NCBI GenBank assembly: GCA_014529385.2
Contig: CM043960.1
Location: forward strand, 37,274,781-37,338,780
Source of the DNA: Adiantum capillus-veneris
Lineage: Eukaryota; Streptophyta; Polypodiopsida; Polypodiales; Pteridaceae
Reading direction: 5' to 3'
Length of the DNA: 64,000 bases
Shown here: piece after piece, positions 54,155-64,000 of the stretch
How the letters are laid out: each line of letters starts with the position of its first letter
Position numbering within the stretch: position 1 is the first letter of the stretch
Program-made: the position numbers and the translations under genes
Notes under the pieces: generated by a model
What the model was told of the DNA's origin: nothing
Databases searched by the model: none
What the model saw: only the letters and a program-made list of their open reading frames with translations

Positions 54155-56560
54155 AGAAAAGGATCCAATCCTAAGGTATGAGTACTATCATGTACCTCTC
54201 ACATAGCTTTCCAAAGGTGGTTTGACCAATCTTCCTTGATAGGTGGAACTACCCCCAATTCATCTTTTGTGTTTGCTATCACTAAAGGAGACTCTTTTTG
54301 TGATTTGGTTTTTGCTTCTTTGTTGGCATGCACATATGTTATTGCCATATATGATTTTGTTTTGACCATTTCAATAGTTCCATGCTTCTGCATTTTCAAA
54401 AATTCTTATGTAATGGTGACAAGACTTTGAAAAGCTTCTAGCTTTATGGCTTCAAGTTTTAGATATGGGTAATGTTTCCATTTGTTCTTAAATCTGGCGA
54501 ACTTGTAAAACTTCTTGATAGGCTTTTAAATCTGCTTGTATAGGCTTGTAAATTTTGTAACCAGCATTGATCCCTCTGAATAGACTGGGGATTGAGTTAA
54601 TGCTCTTGAGTTTGTTTTTTTTTCAATCTCATTTTGTTTCTGTATCTCTTCCTCTTTTTGTTGTTGTTCCTTACATTTATTCTCATGATATATATGCCTC
54701 TTTTCTCTCCAAGAGGTCTTTGAAGTCTTCCCACCTATATCAGATTCCTCAACTTAATTTGGTTTCTTAAGATTTGCTTGAGTTTGTGTTATCACTTTGA
54801 TCAGCACTATGGGTTCACTTTTTGATGAATAGGATGGCATCACTCCTACTACACTAAAGGTTGCTTTATTTTTGTTCTTGGGATTTTTTGGATAGTCTTT
54901 AATAGATGTTTCCTTTGCCTTCCACATTCTAAACAATATAGTACATGAGAGACTAGGTTTCTGTTGTCCACATGACACAGGTTCTTCTAATGATGATTAA
55001 CTCCACATTTATGGCTTACGAGTGGCATACCAATGTTCTCTTTTTAGCCTATGGTCTTGGATTTGGAGGTCTCATGCCATTATTTCCACATTAGAATCAC
55101 TTTTGGAGGAGCTTAGTATGGCTGTTACACCATAGTTGTTGGCATGTACCATCCTTCCCCAACGAGTATAGTTGAACTATCGTCATCACATTTGGTAGCT
55201 TATAGTATGGCTTGTTCCTCTACTTGTTCTTCTGGTTGTGTCCACTTATTAAAGGGAGATGTCCTAATACAGATTGAGGTATGTCTATTGCTAGCATAGG
55301 CTCATGCATCTGGTTCATGTTTGATGGATACATTTATGCAAGTTTTTCTTGAGACCTTACCAAAATATATTGCACATTTCCCTAGTACTTTGGCCTATAA
55401 TAACACTCTTGTATCTTCCCATCAATTTTCACTCTATAGCACACATCTTGAGCCTTCATAGTATTATTGGTTGTCCTTGTCTCACCGCTCTTAGTGGCAT
55501 CTATCTCTAGAGGCTAGCTATCATCTGACATGCTTCATGATATATAGAGTAGTATGTAGCTTCTCATTTAGGACTCCTTCCAAAAACGAAAAGACAAGCC
55601 TCTCTTATTTTGGAATGACCTCTTGCAACAAATTGTCTCATTTGGCTAGCACAGTGCTTGACCGTTTCACCTATTCTTATTTAAACATATAGATATGTGC
55701 TATCATATTATGTTTAATCCCTCTCTTCAAGAAAGATGCTACAAACCTCCTAACAAGAGTGTGAAGGTCGATAATAGTCCCAATTCCTAAAGTCTAGGAC
55801 CAAGTTAGAGCCTTCGCTTCAAGAGTAACTCCGAATCCCTCTTATTGAGTGTAAAATTTGTATACCCATTCAACTCTCAACACTTGATTAAAGTTGGCAA
55901 AATGATCATATGGATCTCCTATCCATTATATTTTTTATCCAATTTGGAAACGAGTTGGCCTAAATCTTCTAGTGGGTTCCTGCTCTTTGAGATACTACAT
56001 TTATAGTTCCCAAATCCTAGAACAATGTGTTATGAATTTGTGACTCTCTTTACCCTCTATTGGTATCATAGTCACCTAGCCTAGTTTGTGTGAAGTTGTT
56101 ATCTCTCATTTATCCAATCCTTTGGGTTATACTTCCCAATCTCGTCAAATTTCATTTGGTTCTTTGTAGATCCTTTTCAGTGTACAATCCCAAGAGGCTA
56201 TTGAATTTGGTGGGGATCTAGCCTTTTTGTTCGGCATCCAAGGTTTCACTGAGTATCCCGTGTGTGTGGTTTTGACAATATTGACCTCGATAATCATGGG
56301 ATGCAATATAAAAAACTCCTTTTGTCTAAAGACGTAGATTATCTTGCTCCTTTTGAGGGTGCTAGGTTTGGGTTAGTCATCCACAACAACTCAGATGAAT
56401 CTCCATATTCCCAATAGTAAAAACTTTTGATTACATCATCTATCTTGACTCTCTTCATGATTCATGAATTTTCCAAGACATACCCATCAAGACCTAAAGG
56501 AGTATCCATTCAATGATATCCTCTTAAAGAGATTTTGATGCTACTACTTGTCCCTAGCAA
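54155..56560 (-). pseudogene. decayed gag related to that of the 18.9-kb element
   Basis: On the minus strand near 55740-55690, KRGIKHNMIAHIYMFK matches the KRGIKHNTVSQIYAFK stretch of gag at 42460. The surrounding order of blocks (55570-56000 against 42280-42700 on the plus strand, e.g. GGATCTCCT-CCA) is preserved. Near 54950, a CX2C-like segment (LFRMWKAKETSIKDYPK) may be the eroded zinc knuckle. Many stops; much older than the 27-46 kb copy. No LTR was identified. Confidence 0.6.
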
Positions 56561-56599
56561 GGTTTAATGGGACACTTATTGAGTACATAGGTATCAGAA

Positions 56600-56810
56600 T
56601 TCACACATGACAGTATCTAGCCAAAAGACTTGTGGCAAAGCTTGGGGTTTGACCATACATAATGCCATCTCCATAAGTGACCTTTTTTCCTTTCAAAAAA
56701 TCAATTCATGGAGCTTTAACATGAATGAAAATTGATGTTTTATCCCATGACTAGCCAAAAATGAATTCATCACTTTTGACATTTACTCCCCCTTGACTAA
56801 AAGGGAAAGT
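56600..56810 (-). pseudogene. copia scrap F, integrase
   Basis: Minus-strand GGVNVKSDEFIFG, SWDKTSIFI and a KGKKVTYGDGIMY-like segment correspond to the GGEYMSHEFNAF...RKNMSLTKMARYM stretch of copia integrase. Confidence 0.5.
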
Positions 56811-56814
56811 GCCC

Positions 56815-57835
56815 ATAGTACATCTAGATACATCTATAGCCATATGCCAAGTTTGTGATCAAGTGTGGTAGTTTGACAATGGTGCAGCCGACGACAACCA
56901 TGCATACTATGTCTCATTGTGATTTAATCACTTCTCTTGAGACTTTCCCTAATGGGCATATTGTCACGTGTCAAAAATTCCTCTTATCCAATTAAAAGAA
57001 ATGGTAAATATTTTATCTATATTTTTGACATATGCAATTAAAAGAATGGTAAATCTTTTATCTATATTTTTGACATATACACAATACATGATCTTAGTTT
57101 TTTGATTTGTATGCTATATAGGCTCAATGTTTACAAGATGTGTGGAAGATTCACATGCACATACTTTGATTCTAAGGCTTTCTTACATTCAAAACTTTGA
57201 AAAGCAAGGATTGGTCATCATAACTTTTCCAGTTTTCTATGTTTGTGAAATATAATATGGGTGATTTATTGTCTTTTCTTGAGATAACTTTGAAATATAT
57301 GTCTGAAGGCTATTTTTTGGTACTCGCGTGAATTGTAGCTTGTCCATAGTACAATTTGTGGTTAGCTACATGCATCATCTTTTATGGACCACTTGCACTT
57401 TGTGACTTTTATTTCTCTAGGTATGTTGATGTATCTCCAGTTAAGGGTAAGTCCAAAGTGTTTATGGTCTTGAAGCAATGATAATGCATCTATTTGTACT
57501 GTGAGTACCCTCCATATATCCACTTGAGGACAAGTCCAAAGTGTTTATGTGTTTCAAGCAATGAAATGCATCTATTTACACTATGACTACCCTTCATTTT
57601 GATCAAGGGGGGAGTTTATGTCTAAACAATGCATTTTTTATGAGTCATAGGATAAAACACAAATGTATTGTGCCATGTACCCCTCAAAAAATGGGACTTG
57701 GTAAAAGGGAAAATATTTCACATATAGAGATGCACAATGCATTGTCAAATGCCAAGATGTGCCTCATGCATTTTGGCCGGTTGAGGTTGTCATGTGTGTT
57801 GGTGTATATTAAATGCACATCCCACTAAAGCATTT
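56815..57835 (+). pseudogene. copia scrap G, protease to integrase
   Basis: Plus-strand: a WYFDSGA-like start near 56865, then LILRLSYIQNFEKQGLVIIT, and from 57583 FDQGGSLCLNNAFF, HKCIVPCTPQKMGLGKRENI and MHFGRL-LSCVLVYIKC, following copia integrase (D-R-G-G-E-Y, P-Y-T-P-Q-Q-N-G-V-A-E-R-K). Adjacent, oppositely oriented scraps F and G overlap in homology. Confidence 0.65.
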
Positions 57836-58163
57836 CACTTTATCACTATTGTATGAGGCTTACACTTGTGTCATAACAACAGTTCTAACCCAATCAATAG
57901 CCCATCATTTATCACTTGTAGCATAACAACCAAACATATAAACCACTAATCCAAAACTTGTTAGCCTTAACTTTTAAAATTATTAATATCTTAGCAAACC
58001 ACGATGATTATACCATACTGCTCAAATATAACCATGACAACACTAGGCACCAACCACTTCTAGGGCAGAAATGGCACAATGTGATAAGAGGAAAATTCAG
58101 CTTGAATATGTTAGGCTAAATTGAATGGTCTACTCTAGATAAGGGCTCGAACCTCATTGGCTT
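57836..58163. other. non-coding interval
   Basis: I see nothing to annotate. Confidence 0.5.
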
Positions 58164-58463
58164 ACCAATAAGTGTCTAGCCTGTCATTATAGGCTCTTGT
58201 TTGTATTTATAGGCTTAGCTCTACTTTCATGGTGACCTTTGTACTACACACTCTATATGCTTAGTGTCTGAACTCGCATGCTTTGTATCACTGTACTTTG
58301 TTGTTGTGGTCTCACCAATAAGTGTCTAGCCTATCATTATAGGCTCTTGTTTGTATTTTTAGGCTTACCTCTACTTTCATTGGTGACCTTTGTACTACAG
58401 ACTCTATATGCTTAGTGTGTGAACTAGCATGCTTTGTATCATTGTACTTTGTTGTTGTGGTCT
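58164..58463. repeat. 150-bp tandem duplication
   Basis: Copies 58164-58313 and 58314-58463, each starting ACCAATAAGTGTCTAGCCT and ending TTGTTGTTGTGGTCTC, differ at about ten positions. Confidence 0.9.
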
Positions 58464-58839
58464 CAGTTTTGACTCTTGTCTACTATTTATTCCAAGACGG
58501 TACTATCTATCCTTTTACTTTATTTTACTATTGGTAGAGTTCTTGGAGTAGATTAAAATATCTAATGGATACCGTTTTACTCCGATAAGATGACATACTA
58601 GGATTATGGTTGATACTTTGTCAATTATTGTTACATTTTACAAGATGTATTTTTAATAGCTCTTTCAAGAGCTCTAGCTTAGTGAAAATATTTTCTCCCT
58701 TGTAATTTTACCCTTTTACATTTATATACTCATTTTATGTGACAAAAAGGTCTAAACATTGCTTGTATCCAAAGTAAAACCACCCTTTGCCTGCCTTTTC
58801 TTTGATATTCACCATTCATCCTATATCTATTACCTTGAT
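58464..58839. other. non-coding interval
   Basis: AT-rich, no supported feature. Confidence 0.5.
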
Positions 58840-59735
58840 TTTAGTTTGAAGGGGGCATCCCTCTTTTGGTTGGGAGCAGGGAACATATGGATTGTCATTC
58901 TTGGTGGTTCTTTGGCCAATATGTATGCCAATATGTGGTGTAGTTATGAAAGGACAAGAAGTTCTTCATAGCCTTCTTTTCTTCTCTAAAACATCATCAC
59001 TTGGACATGTGGTTGTAGGATATGCCCAGTGTGGCTATCACAACAAGGAAGCTTTGAGTTGTTCTAACAATACGTGAAGGGAAGGTATTTCTCTAGCCTA
59101 TGCTTACACCTCAAATGCCTATGGCCTTAGGATCTATTTGCAAAATTTTGTGCGTCTGGCACTACTTTCATTGATATGTATGCCACATGTGGTGCCCTCA
59201 CAAAGTGTGATCATTTCTTGATGGGCATCCTTTGTGGGATTTCATTTCATGGAGCATGTTGATTACACGATTTTCTCAACATGGTTGTGGTGGCAAGGAA
59301 GAGCTATGGAATATTTTAACTAGATGGGAATTGAGGGTTTCTCACTAGACAAAGTCTCTTGGAGTTCTCTTATAGGAGTACATGCCCGACAAAGGCTAGC
59401 CTAAGAAGCTCTCAATTGATTTTGTTGGATGCTCCCAAGTGATGGGCTTCCTATCAGGGATGTCGTCATTTGGAACACATTGATTCCAAGATATGCCCAA
59501 CATGGTTGTGGCAAGGAAGACTTTTGTAAACTAAAGGCATCTTTCTCCATTGAATCACCTATTCTTGCATCTACATTGGAAGTGAGGGTTTCTCACTAGG
59601 AAAGTCTCTTGGAGTGGTCTTTCTAGGAAAGTCTCTTGGAGTGGTCTCTACATGGAATCACCTATGCTTGCATCTAGATTGGAAGTGAGGGTTTCTCACA
59701 AGGAGAGTCTCTTGGAATGGTCTTATAGGAGGATA
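58840..59735 (+). pseudogene. PLS-type PPR protein pseudogene
   Basis: Several frames carry the PPR signature: HVVVGYAQCGYHNKEALS near 59000, FIDMYATCGALTK near 59165, MGIEGFSLDKVSWSSLIGVH near 59330, and LPIRDVVIWNTLIPRYAQHG near 59450. These match the repeating (L/V)-D-M-Y-A-K-C-G, R-D-V-V-S-W-N-x-(L/M)-I and G-Y-A-Q-H-G-x-G-x-E-A-L elements of plant organelle RNA-binding PPR proteins. Stops and frameshifts are many. The region 59540-59735 holds a ~105-bp duplication (CTTGCATCTACATTGGAAGT / CTTGCATCTAGATTGGAAGT). The copia element at 59736 truncates it. Confidence 0.75.
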
Positions 59736-59945
59736 TGTTACCATATACATGTGGTAGTGATGTGTGTGAACACACTAGGACCGCCGGGGCATTTTTTCTC
59801 CCCCCGAGCATTGTACATACGTCCATCACTCTAGGGCTATCTATCTTTCTATTGCACACTAAGTAACATATTCTCTATTGTGTGCCTTGAGCTTCCTTTA
59901 TCTTTTCCAAGCTGTGTGCGTTTCTCTGCAACCCTAATTCCAACA
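59736..59945 (+). repeat. copia 5' LTR (210 bp)
   Basis: TGTTACCATATACATG ... CCCTAATTCCAACA, with TGTT/AACA terminal inverted repeats. The family members at 20708, 26098 and 53922 align to it. Confidence 0.88.
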
Positions 59946-59947
59946 AT

Positions 59948-59959
59948 TGGTATCAGAGC
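59948..59959 (+). other. copia primer-binding site (tRNA-Met)
   Basis: TGGTATCAGAGC, two bases after the LTR. Confidence 0.95.
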
Positions 59960-60308
59960 AGGTTGCGTCCTCCCGGGCTTAGTCGCCAGCTGCTCCAGCA
60001 CACGTCTGCTCACTTTCTCCGATTTCAGTGAGCTTTGGCAAGCGTTCGCAGGTCGACAAAAATTTCGGGAGAGCTCATAGAGCTTAGTCTGCTCATATTT
60101 TTTATTCGGGCTCATTTCGGCCTCCGTTTCCACTACAGGTAGTACTGCACAGGCTATTTCGTCATTTTGTGCAGAATTTCTGTCAGTGTCATTTTCTGCA
60201 TAACAGGTTCCTCATAGTCTTCTATGGTTTGTGCTATATAGCACGTGTTGTTCCCGCTCCGTTTCTCCTATTTTCGGGCAATTTTCACATCAGGTGCAAC
60301 ATTTACCA

Positions 60309-61405
60309 TGGCTGACAGCAACACATATGTGTTCAAGATGTTCACTGCTGAGGACATGTTGGATGGGGACAATTACCCTATGTGGGCTTCTATGATGCAA
60401 CACGTTCTTGTGTCAAAGGGCGTCTGGAACATTGTGCAGGGCATTGATGTACGTCCTGGTTCTGAGGATGCAGGCGATGTTGAGGATGTTGCAGGTCTTG
60501 CTGCAAAGATTGCTGCTATTAGAGTTGTTTTGCCTACGGCAGAACAAGATCATTGGGATGTAAAGGATGTGCACGCTCATGCATTGATTGTGTTTTCTGT
60601 GAAGCACACCATTGTTCCTCACATTCGTTCGGCAAAATTTGCAAAACAGGCTTGGGATATTTTGGCTGGTCTTTATGCAAGTCGCAATGAGGCTAAAATT
60701 GCTTTGTTGCGTAAAGAGTTGGAGTCGAAGATTATGCACAAGGAAGATGATATGGACACTTTCCTTGCTAGTGTCAAGGATATCAATGAGCAACTTATTT
60801 TTGCAGGTGAAGTCATTTCAGACAGTTTCCTTGTGTAGACTGTTCTTGATGCCTCACCAAATTCTTACCAGAATTTTGCTAGTACTTGGAGACTTATGAC
60901 CCAAGGAAATCCATAAGTTGTCAAGTTTGATGCATTATGCACATTGCTGTTGCAAGAGTCACTTTCCAAAAAAAACAGGACTAGGCAGCGTGCAGCTGTA
61001 CAGGCTTTTATTTCTTCTCATAGAAAGGGTGGTAGCAACAATGCAGCCACTTCTTATGGTTCTGCTGCGAGTGGCAAAAATATTGTTCCTAATGCTTCTG
61101 CTGGTAGCAATTCGTCTGGAAACTTTAGTGATAAGGGCAAAAACAAGATACGTTGCCATTATTGTAAAGCTAATGATCACTTGATCAAGTCGTGTCCTAA
61201 GTTGAAGGCCAAAGAGGCTAAGAAGAAAGAGGGTGGTTCCACTGCAAATGCTGGTTCCACTACAAATGCAGCCATTGTTGAGTCTTCTGTGAAAGGAGAC
61301 TGTGATGCTGATGTTGATGCAGAATGGGCTTCTAGCGCAGAGTGCACTTACAGTCCTGCTGTCCATGATGCATGCTTGTCAATTGCTGCAGATTCCCATG
61401 TGTGG
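60309..61405 (+). pseudogene. copia gag with two stop codons
   Basis: ATG at 60309 starts MADSNTYVFKMFTAEDMLDG. The capsid region includes GDNYPMWASMMQHVLVSKGV and FAKQAWDILAGLYASRNEAK. TAG at 60836 replaces a probable CAG, and a TAA near 60917 a probable CAA; the frame is otherwise continuous. The zinc knuckle CHYCKANDHLIKSC (CX2CX4HX4C) lies near 61153-61194. A Ser/Asn-rich spacer precedes it. Confidence 0.88.
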
Positions 61406-62691
61406 TATTTCGACAGTGGTGCTACAAAGCACATTACCTCGCATCGTGAATTGTTCACCTCTCGAGAGTCTGTCCTCATGGGAATTCAGTCACTTGTGCC
61501 AATAATGCCTCTTATCCGGTTCAGAGAGTTGGAAAGATTGTGCTTACTGTTGCAAATGGCAGTTCCTTCACACTTGTTGATGCACTTTATGTACCGGGGA
61601 TCAAGAAGAATCTCTTGTCTGTATCCGCACTTGCTAGACTCGGATTTGTAGTCAAATTTGTGGATGACAGATGTATAGTTTATAATCTCAGTTTTGGTGA
61701 TGAAATTGTTGCATCTGGCCTTTTGTGCCGTGGGCTGTATAAGCTCACTTTGTATGACAAGTGTGGACAAAACTTTGCAAATGCTGTTGCAGATTCAAGG
61801 GCTATTTCAGATGCAAAACTTTGGCATGCACGTTTTGGTCATCTGAATTTTGCCAGTTTGCTGCGTTTGCAAAAATCTGATATGATTGCTTCTTTGCCGC
61901 CTCTTGAAGCACCTGTCAAACATGTTTGTGAAGGCTGTATTTTAGGTAAGATGCAGCGTTCTAAGTTTCCAAAGGATGGTTCAGTTCAGGCCACATGCAG
62001 ATTGCAGCTTGTGCATAGTGATGTTTGTGGGCCCATGCAAACTCCGTCCTTGGGCAATTACCTGTACTTCGTGACTTTCATTGATGATTACTCCAGGCAT
62101 GCATGTGTATTTCCGCTTAAAGCGAAGTCCGAAGTTTTTATGTGCTTCAAACAATCTCTGGCTATGGCTGAAAATGTCTCGAAATGTACTATGGGCGCCC
62201 TCTGTTCCGATCGAGGGGGGGAGTATATGTCTCATGAATTTAATGCATTTCTAGCTAGTCGTGGGATAAAACACCAATATACAGTGCCTTATACACCTCA
62301 ACAAAATGGTGTTGCTGAGAGGAAAAACATGTCACTTACAAAAATGGCACGATATATGGTCAAAAGTCAAGCTTTGCCGCAATCCTTTTGGCTTGAGGCC
62401 ATCATGTGTGCCACTTATGTACTAAACAGGTGTCCTACGAAAGCTTTGCAGTCTATTACTCCATATGAAGCATGGCATGATAGAAAGCCTTCTATTGAGC
62501 ACATGCGTGTTTTTGGTTGTTTGGCATATGCTTTGGTGCCACAAACACAGCGCAAAAAATTGGATGATAAGGCTGTCAAATGTATTTTTGTTGGTTATAG
62601 TGTTGAAAGCAAAGGTTACAGGTTGTATCATCCACAAACACTACATCCCGTGAAACGAGAATACAGGTTGTATTCTCGTTTCACGGGATGT
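61406..62691 (+). pseudogene. copia protease and integrase
   Basis: Protease: WYFDSGATKHIT near 61405, with a frameshift at about 61490-61530. From 61540 a 398-codon frame gives GAG-pre-integrase (LWHARFGHLNF), HVCEGCILGK, and the integrase core with D in HSDVCGPM, D in CSDRGGEY and E in NGVAERKNMS. The frame derails at the foldback at 62631-62703, where codons equivalent to a VSRDVVFVEDS segment are duplicated in inverse. Confidence 0.88.
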
Positions 62692-62703
62692 AGTGTTTGT
62701 GGA
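62631..62703. repeat. 34-bp perfect inverted repeat, 5-nt loop
   Basis: Arms 62631-62664 and 62670-62703 are exact reverse complements, with loop AGGTT. The right arm holds the normal copia coding sequence; the left is an inserted inverse copy. Confidence 0.97.
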
Positions 62704-64000
62704 AGATTCTGTTCAGCCCTTGCTGTCATGTACTAGAGACAGTAATGTAAGCTCACAAGACATTTATGACACTTTGTTGCCTCTTTTCAGTGGTGGAAAT
62801 ACGAATGTAAGTTCCAATGAGGCAAATGTACAGCCTATGGGGGATTCTGAAAATGTTACAGATCAGCCTATTACTGATGCAGATGTACATGATGTACTTG
62901 ATGAGGAAAGGTCTGAAAATGAGCAGGCTAGAGGTATGCCAAAATGGCTGGTGCACACTTTGCGTGACAGTAAATTGGATGCACCTTTGTCTAGTCGTAC
63001 TCGTTCAGGCTCTCGCCATGCATCTTATGCATCAGATTGTTATGCTTTGGTTGTGTCTAGCTTACATGATATTGAGGAGCCTCTGTCTTTTGATGAAGCA
63101 CAAAATTCAGAAAATTGGATGGTTGCCATGCAATTAGAATATGATGCACTTATAGAAAATGACACATGGACTTTATGTGATTTGCCTCCTGGCAAAAAGG
63201 CCATTGGTACAAAGTGGGTTTACGAGTTGAAACGCAAGTCGGATGGTGAGATCGATTGCCATAAGGCTCGACTTGTTGCAAAGGGTTATGCACAGTAAAA
63301 AGGCATAGATTATGAAGAGACTTTTTCTCCCACTTGTCGTATGACTACTGTACGTTTTCTATGTGCATTGGCAACTCATTTTGGTTGGGATGTACATCAA
63401 TTAGACATTGTTACTGCTTTCTTGAATCGTGACATATTTGAGGAAGTTTATGTAACGCAGCCTCGCGGTTTTGTCATAAAAGGACAAGAGGACAAAGTGT
63501 GCAGATGTAAGAAGGCTTTGTATGGGTTGAAGCAATCTCCTCGTGCTTGGTATGAGAAAGCTGACACTCATTTGGTCAAACAAGGCTTTCATAATAGTCC
63601 AACAGAAAGCACATTGTATGTAAAGCATGAGGGTGATGTACTTTTTATTGTGGTTCTTTATGTTGATGATTTGTTGATCACTGGACCAAATGAGAGACAT
63701 ATTGCTGACTTTAAGGCTGATTTGAATGCTACTTTCAAGATGAAAGATTTGGGGCTGTTGCATCATTACTTGGGCACAGTTTAAGCAATGTGATGGTGGT
63801 ATTGCCTTGTGTCAGAAAAGTTACATAGAGACATTGCTATGTAAGTTTGGACTTGAGGATTGCAAACCTATTGCCACTCCCATGGAAACAGGTTTGAAGT
63901 TGAGTCTACATGATGCTGGCGATCCTGCTGATGTCACTCTTTATCAAACTGTTGTTGGCTGCCTCATTTATGTATGCAACATGAGGCCAGATATTCAGTT
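62693..64000 (+). pseudogene. copia reverse transcriptase, truncated by window end
   Basis: 62693-63298 gives the linker (RSGSRHASYASDCYALVVSS) and RT start (ENWMVAMQLEYDALIENDTW, KAIGTKWVYELK). A TAA at about 63296 replaces a Gln codon after AKGYAQ. 63341-63784 carries DVHQLDIVTAFLNRD, LYGLKQSPRAWYEK and the catalytic VVLYVDDLLITG. A frameshift at about 63778 precedes FKQCDGGIALCQKS, and the RT continues to the window edge. Confidence 0.9.

Larger units (their letters stand above)
59736..64000 (+). mobile_element. Ty1/copia element, 3' end beyond the window
   Basis: 5' LTR, tRNA-Met primer site, then gag, protease, integrase and RT on the plus strand in Ty1/copia order. The insertion site is after GGATA (59731-59735). 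The window ends within RT. Coding is interrupted by at least three stops and two frameshifts plus an inverted duplication. It is the best-preserved member of a copia family represented by many scraps in this window. Confidence 0.93.

Noticed and set aside
59736-64000. Calling the copia element fully intact
   Set aside because: At least three in-frame stops, two frameshifts and the foldback interrupt it within the window, and its 3' LTR is not in view.

Overview
The window is nuclear DNA of a land plant. The evidence is one five-exon gene of the embryophyte SPEAR/SPOROCYTELESS family, plant-type LTR retrotransposons with plant tRNA primer sites, a decayed plant-organelle-type PPR gene, long CT/GA microsatellites and very low gene density. 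A seed-free vascular plant (fern or lycophyte) would fit the unusually long SPEAR protein and the PPR relic, but that is inference; nothing here fixes the species.

Layout. 1-5.2 kb: non-coding DNA with degenerate tandem repeats. 5.23-14.24 kb: a decayed Ty3/gypsy chromovirus on the minus strand with both LTRs, a tRNA-Met primer site and a 5-bp target duplication (CAAGA). 14.2-16.0 kb: microsatellites and minisatellites. 16.75-19.42 kb: the only apparently functional host gene, a minus-strand SPEAR-like transcriptional adaptor ending in an EAR motif. 20.7-22.6 kb: a copia scrap, then the leader and LTR of a second gypsy lineage. 22.6-23.5 kb: a degenerate histone H3 gene with an intact-looking TATA box, some CENH3-like residues and a long tail. 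23.9 kb: a 130-nt foldback. 24.8-27.1 kb and 46.0-48.5 kb: copia relics, split by a much younger insertion.

27.14-46.00 kb is that insertion: an 18.9-kb gypsy element on the minus strand with a perfect GTTGC target duplication, LTRs, a tRNA-Asp-type primer site and a polypurine tract. Its order is LTR - palindrome array 1 - gag - protease 1 - RT - RNase H - doubled integrase zinc-binding module - integrase - protease 2 with W-x-x-K repeats - palindrome array 2 - coiled-coil ORFs - LTR. It carries nine copies of a 24-bp near-perfect palindrome in two colinear arrays, each ending about 165 bp upstream of an ORF start. This is the most novel object in the window.

46.3-59.7 kb is a graveyard: a LINE-ORF1-like scrap, copia pieces in both orientations, a gypsy integrase scrap, a decayed gag related to that of the 18.9-kb element, tandem repeats and a PPR pseudogene. 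From 59.74 kb to the window end lies a fairly young Ty1/copia element (210-bp LTR, tRNA-Met primer site) inserted in the PPR relic. It has several stops and frameshifts and a templated 34-bp foldback in pol. At least seven other places hold scraps of the same copia family.
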